Part shown: one piece after another, positions 7,733-17,317 of the stretch
Numbering within the stretch: position 1 is the first letter of the stretch
How the letters are laid out: each line of letters opens with the position of its first letter
From: an uncultured Collinsella sp.
GTDB taxonomy: Bacteria > Actinomycetota > Coriobacteriia > Coriobacteriales > Coriobacteriaceae
Direction: 5' to 3'
DNA length: 38,684 nt
NCBI GenBank assembly: GCA_902491915.1
Contig: CABUJL010000005.1
Coordinates: 1-38,684 of the forward strand
Made by a program: the position numbers and the translations under genes
The notes under the pieces: model-generated
Database searches by the model: none
Told to the model about the DNA's origin: nothing
What the model saw: only the letters and a program-made list of their open reading frames with translations

Positions 7733-8308
7733 ATGTCCACGTCACAAAGCCAGAAAAAAGAAGCCATCGCCCAGGCGGCCGAGCAGGAGCTCACATCGCT
7801 TGCGGTCCGTGGCGTGCGTATCGCGGGCAACGCGTGCTCGCCGATCGTGCTGGTCAAAGGCGATTTGGACGAGGCCGAGCGTTCGGGTGGGGAGCTTGCC
7901 GCCGGCCCGGATGGCGCGGCGTTGCGCAAGGCGCTTGGGGCCATCGGCTACGCGCCCGAGGATTTTTGCGTGCTGGCAAGCGTCGCCGGCGTGGGTGACG
8001 GAGCGGTCGCGGTGGGCGAGACTCTGCCGTGCGAGCTGTTCCGCGAGGCGCTCGAGGCCTTGGACCCCGAGGCGGTGCTACTGCTCGACAACAACGCGGC
8101 CGATGCCATGCGCGAGACCTACGCCGATATGCTCGTGGCGATCGATGACTTCGACACCGCCATGCTCAAGCCCGGCCTGGTCGCCCATGTGCAGGGCCGC
8201 CGCGTGCTCGCGCTCGACGGCTTTGAGGCGGCACTCACCGACAAGGCCGCTAAGCAGCGCATGTGGGCCTATATCAAGCAGCTGACTCCGGCGACCGCTC
8301 CGCTGTAG
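7733..8308 (+). CDS. Uracil-DNA-glycosylase-fold-like protein, function unknown
   Basis: The 191-residue protein is not a clear family member, but its layout resembles a family 4 uracil-DNA glycosylase. A segment (about residues 45-85) holds an IVLVKGDLDEAE stretch followed by GPDGAALRKALGAIGY, in the place of the family GEAPG...GRAGxLLxxAL motif. The last 30 residues end DKAAKQRMWAYIKQL, like the family HP...K...W..L tail. The Fe-S cysteines and the GEAPG/HPS catalytic motifs are not visible, so glycosylase activity is doubtful; a degenerate or repurposed member is more likely. GGAGAG precedes the ATG by about 4 nt. It is convergent with the histidine kinase gene, only 18 nt apart. Confidence 0.6.
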   Translation: MSTSQSQKKEAIAQAAEQELTSLAVRGVRIAGNACSPIVLVKGDLDEAERSGGELAAGPDGAALRKALGAIGYAPEDFCVLASVAGVGDGAVAVGETLPCELFREALEALDPEAVLLLDNNAADAMRETYADMLVAIDDFDTAMLKPGLVAHVQGRRVLALDGFEAALTDKAAKQRMWAYIKQLTPATAPL

Positions 8309-8326
8309 CGAGGCTGGCGGCAGCCC

Positions 8327-9604
8327 CTACATCACAGCGCGCAGCTCAAACCGATCGCCGTTAATGCGGAACTGGCAGTTGCCGTTCATGCGCTCCACGG
8401 CAAGTTTGATGCTCCTGGTGCCAAAGCCGTGGCCCGCATGCCGGGTCACGGGCATGCCGTCGACCATGCGCGGCGCGCGGTCAAACGTGTTGGAAACTAA
8501 CAGCAGCAGCTGGCCGTCCTCTAATCGCAGGTCAAAGTCGACGAATCGCTTTCCTTGGGGTGCGGCGCTTGCGGCGGTGATAGCGTTTTCCAAGGCATTT
8601 GAGAGCACGCTAAACAGGTCGGCGTCACCTACGTGGATGGTTTCGGGTACGGCGGCGCGCAGGTTGGCGGTAATGCCGTTTCTATTGATATCCGAGTTAA
8701 ATGACGAAAGCGCGATGTTTACGGTCTCGTTGGCGCAGAAGCGGCGTACGGCGGTGCGGTCGCCGGCTTCGCAGAGTTCGTCGATGCGATCGAGCGCCTC
8801 GTCGGTGTGGCCCTCCTCAATTAAAGCGGCCAGGCCGCGTAGGAAGTGGCGCATGTCGTGGCGCAGAATCGACAGCTCGCGCCCAGATTGACGCCAAGCC
8901 TCGAGCTCTTTGATGGCGGCGCTGTCGCGGGTTTCGAGCATCCAGCGCTCTCGCTCGGCGGTTTCCTTTTCTTCGTATTCGCGCAGATAAACGGCAAGAA
9001 ACATAAGATAGAAGGCACAGAGCGCAAATGCCAAAAACTCAACCGTCACCACCGAGCCCGAGTGGAACAGCGTGGTGTAGACGTTGGTGGCATAGTCAAA
9101 GACGTAATAGACGAGCGGCAGGATTAAAAGGATGCCCAGCTCGGTGGTGCTTTTAATCGCCAAGCGCGGACCGATGTCGCCGGCCCAATGCAGCAGGACG
9201 GCAAAGACGGCGAGTGTGGTCGCGATGCGCGCCAGATAGTACGCGATCTGAGAATCGGTTGCGGCAAATGCGGCGATGCCCATCCAATTGCTGAACTGGC
9301 AGCTCAGATAGGCACTCGTAATGCCGAGCACGGCAAGCAGCGGGCTCAGGCGGTAGCGCGCGCACAAATAGATGATGAGCGGCAGATGCACGACGAGCGG
9401 ATATACCTGGCGGGCGAAAAGCTCTCCGCCGACGGCATTGGCGAGGCCAAATGCGCATCCGGTTACGGCACCGACCAGCACCAGTTCAAGCGCATGACGC
9501 CGGTTGATCTCGATACCGCACAGCGCCGCCGAGGCAAAGACGCCAAAGAGTAGCGTTGTGGCGTGGTGGATTGCCCAAAGGACCATTTCGACCGAGGAGA
9601 CCAT
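8327..9604 (-). CDS. GHKL sensor histidine kinase, AgrC-like
   Basis: The 425-residue protein has about six hydrophobic membrane segments in residues 7-205, then a linker helix and a cytoplasmic kinase domain. The phospho-acceptor is probably His249 in ILRHDMRHFLRGL, the short RHD-type H-box of AgrC/quorum-sensing kinases. The N-box is around Asn336 (LSNALENAI) and the G-box is GHGFGTRSIK near the C-terminus. Its ATG overlaps the stop of the LytTR regulator gene by one base (TGATG), so the two are coupled. No agrB/agrD-like peptide genes are adjacent, so the signal is unknown. Confidence 0.88.
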   Translation of the reverse strand: MVSSVEMVLWAIHHATTLLFGVFASAALCGIEINRRHALELVLVGAVTGCAFGLANAVGGELFARQVYPLVVHLPLIIYLCARYRLSPLLAVLGITSAYLSCQFSNWMGIAAFAATDSQIAYYLARIATTLAVFAVLLHWAGDIGPRLAIKSTTELGILLILPLVYYVFDYATNVYTTLFHSGSVVTVEFLAFALCAFYLMFLAVYLREYEEKETAERERWMLETRDSAAIKELEAWRQSGRELSILRHDMRHFLRGLAALIEEGHTDEALDRIDELCEAGDRTAVRRFCANETVNIALSSFNSDINRNGITANLRAAVPETIHVGDADLFSVLSNALENAITAASAAPQGKRFVDFDLRLEDGQLLLLVSNTFDRAPRMVDGMPVTRHAGHGFGTRSIKLAVERMNGNCQFRINGDRFELRAVM

Positions 9605-10326
9605 CAGTGTCTCCCAGCCTCAAAGCGCACCGCAAAGTAGGCGTCTTGGAATCCCTGCTTGCAACTGCGCGAAAGCGGGATGCACGCGCCCGAGCGCATG
9701 ACGATGTCCGTGCGGTCAAAGTGATCGATGTTGCGCAGGTTGACCTGGTAGCTGCGGTGGCATTTAAAGAAGGTGGCATTTTGCGCCAAACGGTCCTCGA
9801 CGCTGCGGAACGACTCGAGTGCCTCGATGTCGCGTCCGTCGCGCAGGTGGAAGACCACGTGCTTGTTGCGCGCCTCGGCATATTCGATGTCGGACAGGCG
9901 CAGGGCGTGGTAGCCAAAGGAAGTTTTGATCACGAGCTCGTCGGTTGCCGCCGGGCGCATGCTCGAAAGCTCGTTAAGTAACTGCGCCAGGCGTTCGTAA
10001 GTCACGGGCTTGAGCAGATAGTCGAAGGCGCGGACCTCGTAGGATTCCAGCGCGAACTCGGGCGACGAGGTGAGGAACACCAGGCGCACGGCGGTGTCGG
10101 CCTGGCGCAGTTCGCGTGCGGTGTCCATGCCGTTGACGAGCGGCATGATCATGTCGAGCAGAATGATGTCGGCGCGCGATGCGGCATGGCGGGCCAGCAG
10201 GTCCTCGCCGCGCGTGACGAGCGCAACATCGACCGCCGTGCCCGTCTCGGTCGACCAACGGTCGATCATCCGGTGCAGTCTATCTAGAAAAGCGACATCA
10301 TCGTCGCAGGCAATAATCTTGAGCAT
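9604..10326 (-). CDS. LytTR-family response regulator
   Basis: The 240-residue protein has an N-terminal receiver domain (residues 1-120) with acidic residues Asp8-10, phospho-acceptor Asp58 (LLDMIMP) and Lys106 (LLKPVTY), and a C-terminal LytTR DNA-binding domain (about 130-235, including YAEARNKHVVFHL and FKCHRSYQVNL). It is the first gene of a two-gene unit and should be phosphorylated by the kinase encoded immediately downstream. The regulated genes cannot be told from the window; such regulators usually bind pairs of short direct repeats. Confidence 0.92.
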   Translation of the reverse strand: MLKIIACDDDVAFLDRLHRMIDRWSTETGTAVDVALVTRGEDLLARHAASRADIILLDMIMPLVNGMDTARELRQADTAVRLVFLTSSPEFALESYEVRAFDYLLKPVTYERLAQLLNELSSMRPAATDELVIKTSFGYHALRLSDIEYAEARNKHVVFHLRDGRDIEALESFRSVEDRLAQNATFFKCHRSYQVNLRNIDHFDRTDIVMRSGACIPLSRSCKQGFQDAYFAVRFEAGRH

Positions 10327-10533
10327 TCGGCCCCCTTAAGTAGTTCGATTTTGCCACATCGGGCACGCGCCGCTTGCGGGGGTGCGGACCGTTTGCGCCC
10401 CACGGCGTGCAGCTCGCGCCAAGCGGTGTTGCGGTGGCGAAAGATGCCTCCTGCGCCATCGAGAGCTCAGCTATCCTCAGCTTGCCAGTTCGAAAATGGA
10501 CCCGACCCAAGATTGAATCTTTATTTCAACTTT
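10327..10533. other. Divergent intergenic region between the LytTR regulator and nadA
   Basis: No gene is supported in this stretch. It must carry the leftward promoter of the two-component pair and, at its right end, leads into the nadA operator. I see no convincing -10/-35 pair or terminator here. Confidence 0.4.
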
Positions 10534-10577
10534 ACACCTAGGTTTACAGCTGTCTTGTCAGCTGTAAACCTAGGTGT
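10534..10577. promoter_or_regulatory. 44-nt perfect palindrome, probable NiaR operator of nadA
   Basis: The arms ACACCTAGGTTTACAGCTG (10534-10552) and CAGCTGTAAACCTAGGTGT (10559-10577) match perfectly over 19 nt around a 6-nt centre. The palindrome lies 41 nt before the nadA ATG and overlaps the best promoter, so a bound protein would block RNA polymerase. NiaR, encoded as the last gene of this operon, is the obvious candidate; NiaR family regulators repress NAD synthesis genes in response to niacin. The assignment to NiaR is an inference. Confidence 0.75.
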
Positions 10578-10583
10578 CATACT
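10555..10583 (+). promoter_or_regulatory. Probable nadA promoter
   Basis: TTGTCA (10555-10560) and CATACT (10578-10583) are separated by exactly 17 nt. The -35 hexamer spans the centre of the palindrome and the -10 follows its right arm directly, which is a classical repressor-occlusion layout. Confidence 0.6.
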
Positions 10584-10618
10584 AAAGCCCCAAGATTCGC
10601 CAAAAGAGAGGGGCCTTG

Positions 10619-11644
10619 ATGGCACAGAGCGCGAACATGGATGCGTCGGAGCTTGCACGCGATATCGCGGCCGGCCTAGCATCGGCAACGACGGCAACGG
10701 AGCGCGCGGCACTGGTGCCCGCAGAGCTCGTCGAGGCCATTCAGCAGCTAAAAACCCAACGTGACGCGGTGATCCTGGCGCACTATTACGTGGCGCCCGA
10801 GGTGCAGGCCGTGGCTGATTACGTCGGCGACAGCTTCTACCTGGCAAAGCTCGCCAAGAGCCTGCCGCAGCAGACTATCGTGCTGTGCGGCGTGGAGTTT
10901 ATGGGCGAGAGCGCCAAACTGCTCAATCCCACTAAGACCGTGCTGCTGCCCGAGCCGGGCGCGGACTGCCCCATGGCGCACATGGTCAAGCGCGAGACAG
11001 TCGATGCAGCGCGCGCCGAGTACGGTGACGACCTTGCCGTGGTCTGCTACGTCAACTCCACGGTCGAGATCAAGAGCTGGAGCGACGTGTGCGTCACCAG
11101 CTCCAACGCCGTTAAGATTGTGTCCGAGCTGCCGCAGCAGCATATCCTGTTCATTCCCGACCAAAACTTGGGCCGCTTCGTAGCCGAGCAGGTGCCGCAA
11201 AAGCACGTCATCCTCAACAACGGCTACTGCCCGCGCCATCACATCATCACCGTCGAGCAGATCGTCGACGCGACGGAGGCCCACCCCGACGCGCTCGTGC
11301 TGGCGCACCCCGAGTGCAAGGCCGACGTCCTGGCCGAGGCCGACTACATCGGCTCCACCGCCGGCATCATCAAGTATGCCGAGGAGTCCGACGCGAGCGA
11401 GTTCATTATCGTGACGGTTCGCGGCGTGCTCTACGAGCTCGAGCGCCGCTGCCAGGGCACCGGCAAGAAGTTCTACTTCCCCGCGGTGCAGCCCACCTGC
11501 GTCAACATGGACCTCATCACGCTCGAAAAGCTCGTGCGCTGCCTGGAGACGGGCGAGGTCGAGGTGCAGATCGGCGTCTCGGACGAGGCGGCAGACCAGG
11601 CCAAGCTCACGCTCGACCGTATGCTCGAGTACGCAGCGCGCTAG
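10619..11644 (+). CDS. nadA: Quinolinate synthase NadA
   Basis: NadA (341 residues) condenses iminoaspartate with dihydroxyacetone phosphate to quinolinate using a [4Fe-4S] cluster. The three cluster cysteines by alignment to E. coli are Cys117 (GADCPMA), Cys204 (GYCPRHH) and Cys294 (QPTCVNM). The motifs AHYYV, GVEFMGESAKLLNP and the PDQNLGR segment are typical. I prefer the ATG at 10619 over the adjacent TTG at 10616; GAGAGGGG lies upstream. It is the first gene of nadA-nadB-nadC-niaR, and oxygen sensitivity of the cluster fits an anaerobe. Confidence 0.97.
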   Translation: MAQSANMDASELARDIAAGLASATTATERAALVPAELVEAIQQLKTQRDAVILAHYYVAPEVQAVADYVGDSFYLAKLAKSLPQQTIVLCGVEFMGESAKLLNPTKTVLLPEPGADCPMAHMVKRETVDAARAEYGDDLAVVCYVNSTVEIKSWSDVCVTSSNAVKIVSELPQQHILFIPDQNLGRFVAEQVPQKHVILNNGYCPRHHIITVEQIVDATEAHPDALVLAHPECKADVLAEADYIGSTAGIIKYAEESDASEFIIVTVRGVLYELERRCQGTGKKFYFPAVQPTCVNMDLITLEKLVRCLETGEVEVQIGVSDEAADQAKLTLDRMLEYAAR

Positions 11645-11647
11645 AAC

Positions 11648-11682
11648 AATGTGACATGAGGGGCAGTCCCTTATGCCACATT
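11648..11682. repeat. 35-nt palindrome between nadA and nadB
   Basis: The hairpin has outer arms AATGTGACAT and ATGCCACATT and an inner GGG...CCC around a 5-nt centre. It starts 3 nt after the nadA stop and ends 18 nt before the nadB start. It has the same length (35 nt) and 15-5-15 architecture as the four ACCACCAC palindromes at 22.6-24.5 kb but a different outer stem. It could attenuate nadB or stabilise the nadA end of the message. Confidence 0.75.
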
Positions 11683-11700
11683 ACAAGGGAGAGGATTCCT

Positions 11701-13077
11701 GTGGAAACCAAGCAATACCCCGATATGGAGTGCGACGTCGTCATTGCCGGCTGCGGCGTGGCGGGCCTGTACGCGGCCCTCAATCTGCCGACGAGCACGC
11801 GCGTGATCATGCTTTCCAAGGGCGCGGTCGACGAGTGCGATTCGATGCTCGCGCAGGGCGGCATCTGCGTGCTGCCCGAGGGCTCGGACTACGATGCCTT
11901 CTTTGAGGACACCATGCACGCCGGCCACTACGAGAACCGCCGCGAGAGCGTCGACATCATGATCCGCTCGAGCCGCTCGGTCATCAACGACCTGCTGGCC
12001 ATGGGCGTGGACTTTGAGCGCAAGGCCGACGGTAGCCTCGACTTTACCCGCGAGGGCGCGCACAGCCGTCCGCGAATTGCCTTCCATGCCGACATTACGG
12101 GCAAGGAGATCACGACCAAGCTGCTCCAGGCCGTTCGCAAGCTGGATAACGTGCAGATTTTGGAGCACGTGGCCATGACCGACATTCTAACGGGCGAGCG
12201 TGACGGCGCCACGGTGTGCACCGGCGTCGTCGCCGTTCCCGTGGACGAGGACAACTCGCTTCGTCCCGCCGACGAGCTGGCAAATGTCGCCGAGGGCGTG
12301 CATGCCGGCGAGCTGTTTAAGATCCATGCCCGCCACACGCTGTGGGCAACGGGCGGCATCGGCGGCGTATACGACCACTCGACCAACTATCCGCAGCTCA
12401 CGGGCGATGCCTGCTACATCGCTCAGGAGCATGGCATTAAGATGGAGCACCTGGACTACGTGCAGATCCACCCCACGGGACTGTTCTCGCCGCAGCCGGG
12501 CCGCACCTTCCTGATCAGCGAGAGCTGCCGCGGCGAGGGCGCGATTCTGCTCAACGCTGCCGGCGAGCGCTTTACCGACGAGCTGCAGCCGCGCGACGTA
12601 GTCGCCGCCGCTATTCGCGAGCAGATGAAGCAGGACGGCACCGAGCACGAGTGGCTGAGCTTTGCCCCCGTCGAGCGCGACGTGGTGACCGGGCATTTCG
12701 CCAACATCCGCGCGCGCTGCCTTGAGGACGGTCGCGACATCCTGGATGAGCCCATTCCCGTTACGCCCACGCAGCACTACTTTATGGGCGGCGTGTGGGT
12801 CGACAAGGATGGCCGCACCTCGATGCCCGAGCTCTATGCCGCGGGCGAGACGGCTTGCAACGGCGTTCACGGCAAGAACCGCCTAGCTTCCAACAGCCTG
12901 CTCGAGTCCCTAGTCTGGGGTCGTCGCGCTGCTTGGCGTATGCGCACCGGCGAGTCGCTGGCCGTGGAGCAGGCGGGCGAGCCCGCGCTCGATGGCCGTC
13001 ATCGCGCCCTGAGCGCCGACACCCTGGCAATCGATGATTTGGCCCGTGCCGCCGGCACGCAGGCCGTGGAGGAGTAG
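11701..13077 (+). CDS. nadB: L-aspartate oxidase NadB
   Basis: NadB (458 residues) oxidises L-aspartate to iminoaspartate with FAD, and in anaerobes it can pass electrons to fumarate. The FAD-binding glycine motif is AGCGVAGLYAAL near the N-terminus, followed by SMLAQGGI, the ATGGIGG segment, and the substrate region HPTGLF. I chose the GTG at 11701 because AAGGGAGAGG precedes it and the dinucleotide fold begins about 10 residues later; a longer in-frame extension would run inside nadA. The protein is shorter than the roughly 530-540 residues of proteobacterial NadB, mainly through loss of the C-terminal helical part. It ends 3 nt before nadC. Confidence 0.95.
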   Translation: METKQYPDMECDVVIAGCGVAGLYAALNLPTSTRVIMLSKGAVDECDSMLAQGGICVLPEGSDYDAFFEDTMHAGHYENRRESVDIMIRSSRSVINDLLAMGVDFERKADGSLDFTREGAHSRPRIAFHADITGKEITTKLLQAVRKLDNVQILEHVAMTDILTGERDGATVCTGVVAVPVDEDNSLRPADELANVAEGVHAGELFKIHARHTLWATGGIGGVYDHSTNYPQLTGDACYIAQEHGIKMEHLDYVQIHPTGLFSPQPGRTFLISESCRGEGAILLNAAGERFTDELQPRDVVAAAIREQMKQDGTEHEWLSFAPVERDVVTGHFANIRARCLEDGRDILDEPIPVTPTQHYFMGGVWVDKDGRTSMPELYAAGETACNGVHGKNRLASNSLLESLVWGRRAAWRMRTGESLAVEQAGEPALDGRHRALSADTLAIDDLARAAGTQAVEE

Positions 13078-13080
13078 ACC

Positions 13081-13941
13081 ATGAATCCCATTACCATGAA
13101 ACTCGTCGTCGATGATCTGATTCTGCAGGCTCTGCGCGAGGACATTACCTTTGAGGACGTGAGCACGGCGAGCGTGTGCCCCACGGCGCGCCCCGCCACG
13201 GTGGAGCTTATCGCCAAAGCCGATGGCATCATCGCCGGCTTGGATGTGTTTGCTCGCACCTTTGAGCTGCTGGATCCGCAGAGCTCGGTGCTGTTTGATG
13301 TTGCCGACGGTGACGAGGTGCATGCCGGCGACCACGTGGGTCAGGTGCGCGGCGATGCGCGCGTGCTGCTTTCGGGCGAGCGCGTGGCACTCAACTACCT
13401 GCAGCGCATGAGCGGCATCGCTACTTACACGCATCGGATGGCGGCTGCGCTCGAGGGCACCAAGACCGTGCTTGTCGACACGCGCAAGACCACACCGGGC
13501 ATGCGTGTGTTTGAAAAGGCGGCAGTCGAGATCGGCGGTGGCAGCAACCACCGCTATAACCTGTCGACGGCTGTCATGCTCAAGGACAACCACATCGACG
13601 CCGCCGGTGGCGTGACGCGTGCGATCGAGATGGCGCGCGCCCATGCATCGTTTACCACGACGGTCGAGATCGAGTGCGAGAACCTGGACATGGTGCGCGA
13701 GGCCGTGGAGGCCGGTGCCGACATTATCATGTTCGACAACATGACCCACGACGATATGGCTGCCGCCATCGAGCTTATCGCCGGCCGTGCCAAGACCGAG
13801 TGCTCGGGCAACGTGGACGCCAGCAATATCCGTGCACTCGCCGATCTGGGTGTCGACTATATTAGCTCGGGGGCGCTGACGCACTCTGCGCCGATTCTCG
13901 ACCTCTCGCTTAAGCACCTGCGTCTGCTGGACGGTAAATAA
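13081..13941 (+). CDS. nadC: Nicotinate-nucleotide pyrophosphorylase (carboxylating) NadC
   Basis: NadC (286 residues) converts quinolinate and PRPP to nicotinate mononucleotide and CO2. The diagnostic segments DTRKTTPGMR, GGGSNHRYNL, KDNHI and, near the C-terminus, GNVDASNI are all present, and the length is standard. The ATG is 3 nt after the nadB stop, and the TAA overlaps the niaR ATG by one base (TAATG), so nadB, nadC and niaR are tightly coupled. Confidence 0.97.
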   Translation: MNPITMKLVVDDLILQALREDITFEDVSTASVCPTARPATVELIAKADGIIAGLDVFARTFELLDPQSSVLFDVADGDEVHAGDHVGQVRGDARVLLSGERVALNYLQRMSGIATYTHRMAAALEGTKTVLVDTRKTTPGMRVFEKAAVEIGGGSNHRYNLSTAVMLKDNHIDAAGGVTRAIEMARAHASFTTTVEIECENLDMVREAVEAGADIIMFDNMTHDDMAAAIELIAGRAKTECSGNVDASNIRALADLGVDYISSGALTHSAPILDLSLKHLRLLDGK

Positions 13942-14486
13942 TGGACGCCCGCGAGCGTCGCCGTGCCATCTTGGACGTGCTCGAGGGAGCCAAAGACCCT
14001 GTCTCCGGCAGCGCACTTGCCCGCGAGGTGGGTGTGAGCCGCCAGATCGTGGTGCAGGACATCGCCCTGCTGCGCGCTGATGGGCACGATATCGTGGCGA
14101 CCAACCGCGGCTACGTGTTGCAGGAGGCGCCCAGCAGCCCCGCCGTGCCTACGCGCTTGGTCAAGGTTCGCCACAGCGTGGAGCAGGCGGGCGACGAGCT
14201 TACGAGTATCGTCGATGCGGGTGGCGCCGTGCTCAATGTGATCGTCAACCATCGTGTGTACGGCAAGATCACGGCCGACCTGGACATCCGCAACCGCCGC
14301 GATGTCGAGCGCTATCTGCGCGATATCGAGAGCGGCAAGAGCTTTCCACTGCTAACGGTGACGAGCGGCTACCACTTCCATCGCATTGCGGCAGAGGACG
14401 AGCAAACCCTCGACGAGATCGAGGCCATGCTCAAGGAGAAGGGCTACCTAGCCGACTTGATGCCCTACGAGGACGATTTGTCCTAG
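13941..14486 (+). CDS. niaR: NAD-biosynthesis repressor NiaR
   Basis: The 181-residue protein has an N-terminal winged helix-turn-helix (residues 5-58, with REVGVSRQIVVQDIALLR) and a C-terminal 3H domain. The metal ligands known from the Thermotoga NiaR structure are conserved: His78 (VRHSV), Glu86 (GDELT), and His145 and His147 (GYHFHRI). The family represses NAD synthesis and niacin uptake genes when niacin is present. Its place as the last gene of nadABC, translationally coupled to nadC, indicates autoregulation through the palindrome at 10534-10577. Confidence 0.95.
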   Translation: MDARERRRAILDVLEGAKDPVSGSALAREVGVSRQIVVQDIALLRADGHDIVATNRGYVLQEAPSSPAVPTRLVKVRHSVEQAGDELTSIVDAGGAVLNVIVNHRVYGKITADLDIRNRRDVERYLRDIESGKSFPLLTVTSGYHFHRIAAEDEQTLDEIEAMLKEKGYLADLMPYEDDLS

Positions 14487-14499
14487 TAACGACGAATGC

Positions 14500-14539
14500 A
14501 AAAGGAGGCCTCCGCGGCGATGCGGAGGCCTCCTTTTTT
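14500..14539. terminator. Bidirectional terminator, niaR / ferredoxin
   Basis: A perfect hairpin has 16-nt arms: AAAAGGAGGCCTCCGC (14500-14515) and its complement at 14522-14537, with a 6-nt loop. It is followed by a T-run on the plus strand and, read the other way, by TTTT on the minus strand. It ends both the nad operon and the convergent ferredoxin gene. Confidence 0.95.
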
Positions 14540-14578
14540 GTGCACGGTGTACTTTTGAGTGTGCAAGTGGGGGAGTTG

Positions 14579-14764
14579 TTACTCCTCGACGATCTCGGTG
14601 ATCGCGCCAGCGGGGCAAGCGTCCTGGCAAGCGCCACAGGCGACGCAGGAGTCCTCGTCAGCGACGGTAGCGACGTCCTGGAGCTCCAGAACGCCAGCGG
14701 GGCAGGAGTCGACGCAAACGCCACAAGCGATGCACTCGTCGGCATCAATTACGGGATGAGCCAT
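14579..14764 (-). CDS. 2[4Fe-4S] ferredoxin
   Basis: The 61-residue clostridial-type ferredoxin carries electrons between low-potential enzymes such as pyruvate:ferredoxin oxidoreductase and hydrogenase. Two CxxCxxCxxxCP motifs are present: Cys 11, 14, 17, 21 and Cys 40, 43, 46, 50. I chose the ATG at 14764, with GAGGAA about 8 nt upstream; this gives the usual short N-terminus (MAHPVIDADECIACG). The gene is monocistronic, with a likely promoter at 14826-14853 and a shared terminator at 14500-14539. Confidence 0.96.
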   Translation of the reverse strand: MAHPVIDADECIACGVCVDSCPAGVLELQDVATVADEDSCVACGACQDACPAGAITEIVEE

Positions 14765-14825
14765 GGTAGTTTCCTCTCTGTTGACCGACGCTACAGGCGA
14801 TGCGCGCCGGTTTGATTCGGGCAAA

Positions 14826-14853
14826 AACATACCACGGGAGCGACCGTTTGCAA
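14826..14853 (-). promoter_or_regulatory. Probable ferredoxin promoter
   Basis: On the minus strand TTGCAA (14848-14853) and TATGTT (14826-14831) are 16 nt apart, about 60 nt upstream of the ferredoxin ATG. The hexamers fit a housekeeping-sigma promoter moderately well. Confidence 0.45.
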
Positions 14854-14987
14854 TACCCTCTGACCGGCATCTTCATACCGTTCGCCGAGTATGCCAAGGT
14901 TTACTAAAAAATGCGCAGGTGGGGCCGTTGAGCTGCGCAAATGTTAGCTAAAGGTGACTTGAAATATAGGGCGATTGAGCGTGCTTG

Positions 14988-15159
14988 CGGAAACCGCATC
15001 CCATTATTTTGTCGAAAAACGGGTTGCAGTTTCCGGTTAGGCCCGCTAGCGGAAAATGCGAGCCGGTATCAGCTCTCAAAACGGGATACGGTTTCCGGTT
15101 GAGCCTTCAGACGGAAACTGCGACCCGGAATCCACGCTCAAACCGGGATGAGCTTTCCG
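14988..15159. repeat. Three-unit array of 48-nt palindromes, 62-nt period (copy 2)
   Basis: Units at 14988-15035, 15050-15097 and 15112-15159 have the same CGGAAA...TTTCCG arms, 18-nt loops and 14-nt linkers as the array at 218-389, giving the same exact 62-nt period and 172-nt total. It sits in the roughly 660-nt divergent gap between the ferredoxin and dnaK, about 130 nt upstream of the dnaK control region. The rest of that gap (about 14854-14987 and 15160-15286) shows no gene; two TGCGCA palindromes 16 nt apart occur near 14912-14939. Confidence 0.85.
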
Positions 15160-15286
15160 CAAGACGGCCCCCAGGCACCCCCGGACGCAAACCTCAGCCA
15201 TCTCTACATAGATCTCGATAGATCTGCCCAGAACTCAAACAGCGCGTCTACCTGCATATTTGCGAACCTAAACTCTTGGCAATAAG

Positions 15287-15319
15287 AAATCTTATATGAA
15301 TTGACTTAGATTTTGTATA
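15287..15319 (+). promoter_or_regulatory. Heat-shock control block upstream of dnaK, candidate HspR site
   Basis: The block begins AAATCTTATAT, contains GACTTAGATTT and ends TGTATA. An almost identical block lies upstream of clpB (24790-24823), the only other classical HspR-type target in the window. Both blocks end in a -10-like element, so they probably combine promoter and operator. They do not match the textbook HAIR sequence CTTGAGT-N7-ACTCAAG closely, so a lineage-specific HspR site is inferred. Confidence 0.6.
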
Positions 15320-15422
15320 TTCCGGCCCATAAGGGGATACACTACATCCTGAAAGACAAGCCGAAACACCGCTTGGCAGACCGCCGAGTCGGTGCAAACG
15401 CACAAGAGAGAGGGAATTTCTA

Positions 15423-17315
<1,893 letters not shown>

Positions 17316-17317
17316 TC

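Noticed and set aside
11314..11700. 129-codon N-terminal extension of nadB
   Set aside because: It overlaps nadA in another frame and is Arg-rich without homology; the GTG at 11701 has a good ribosome-binding site.
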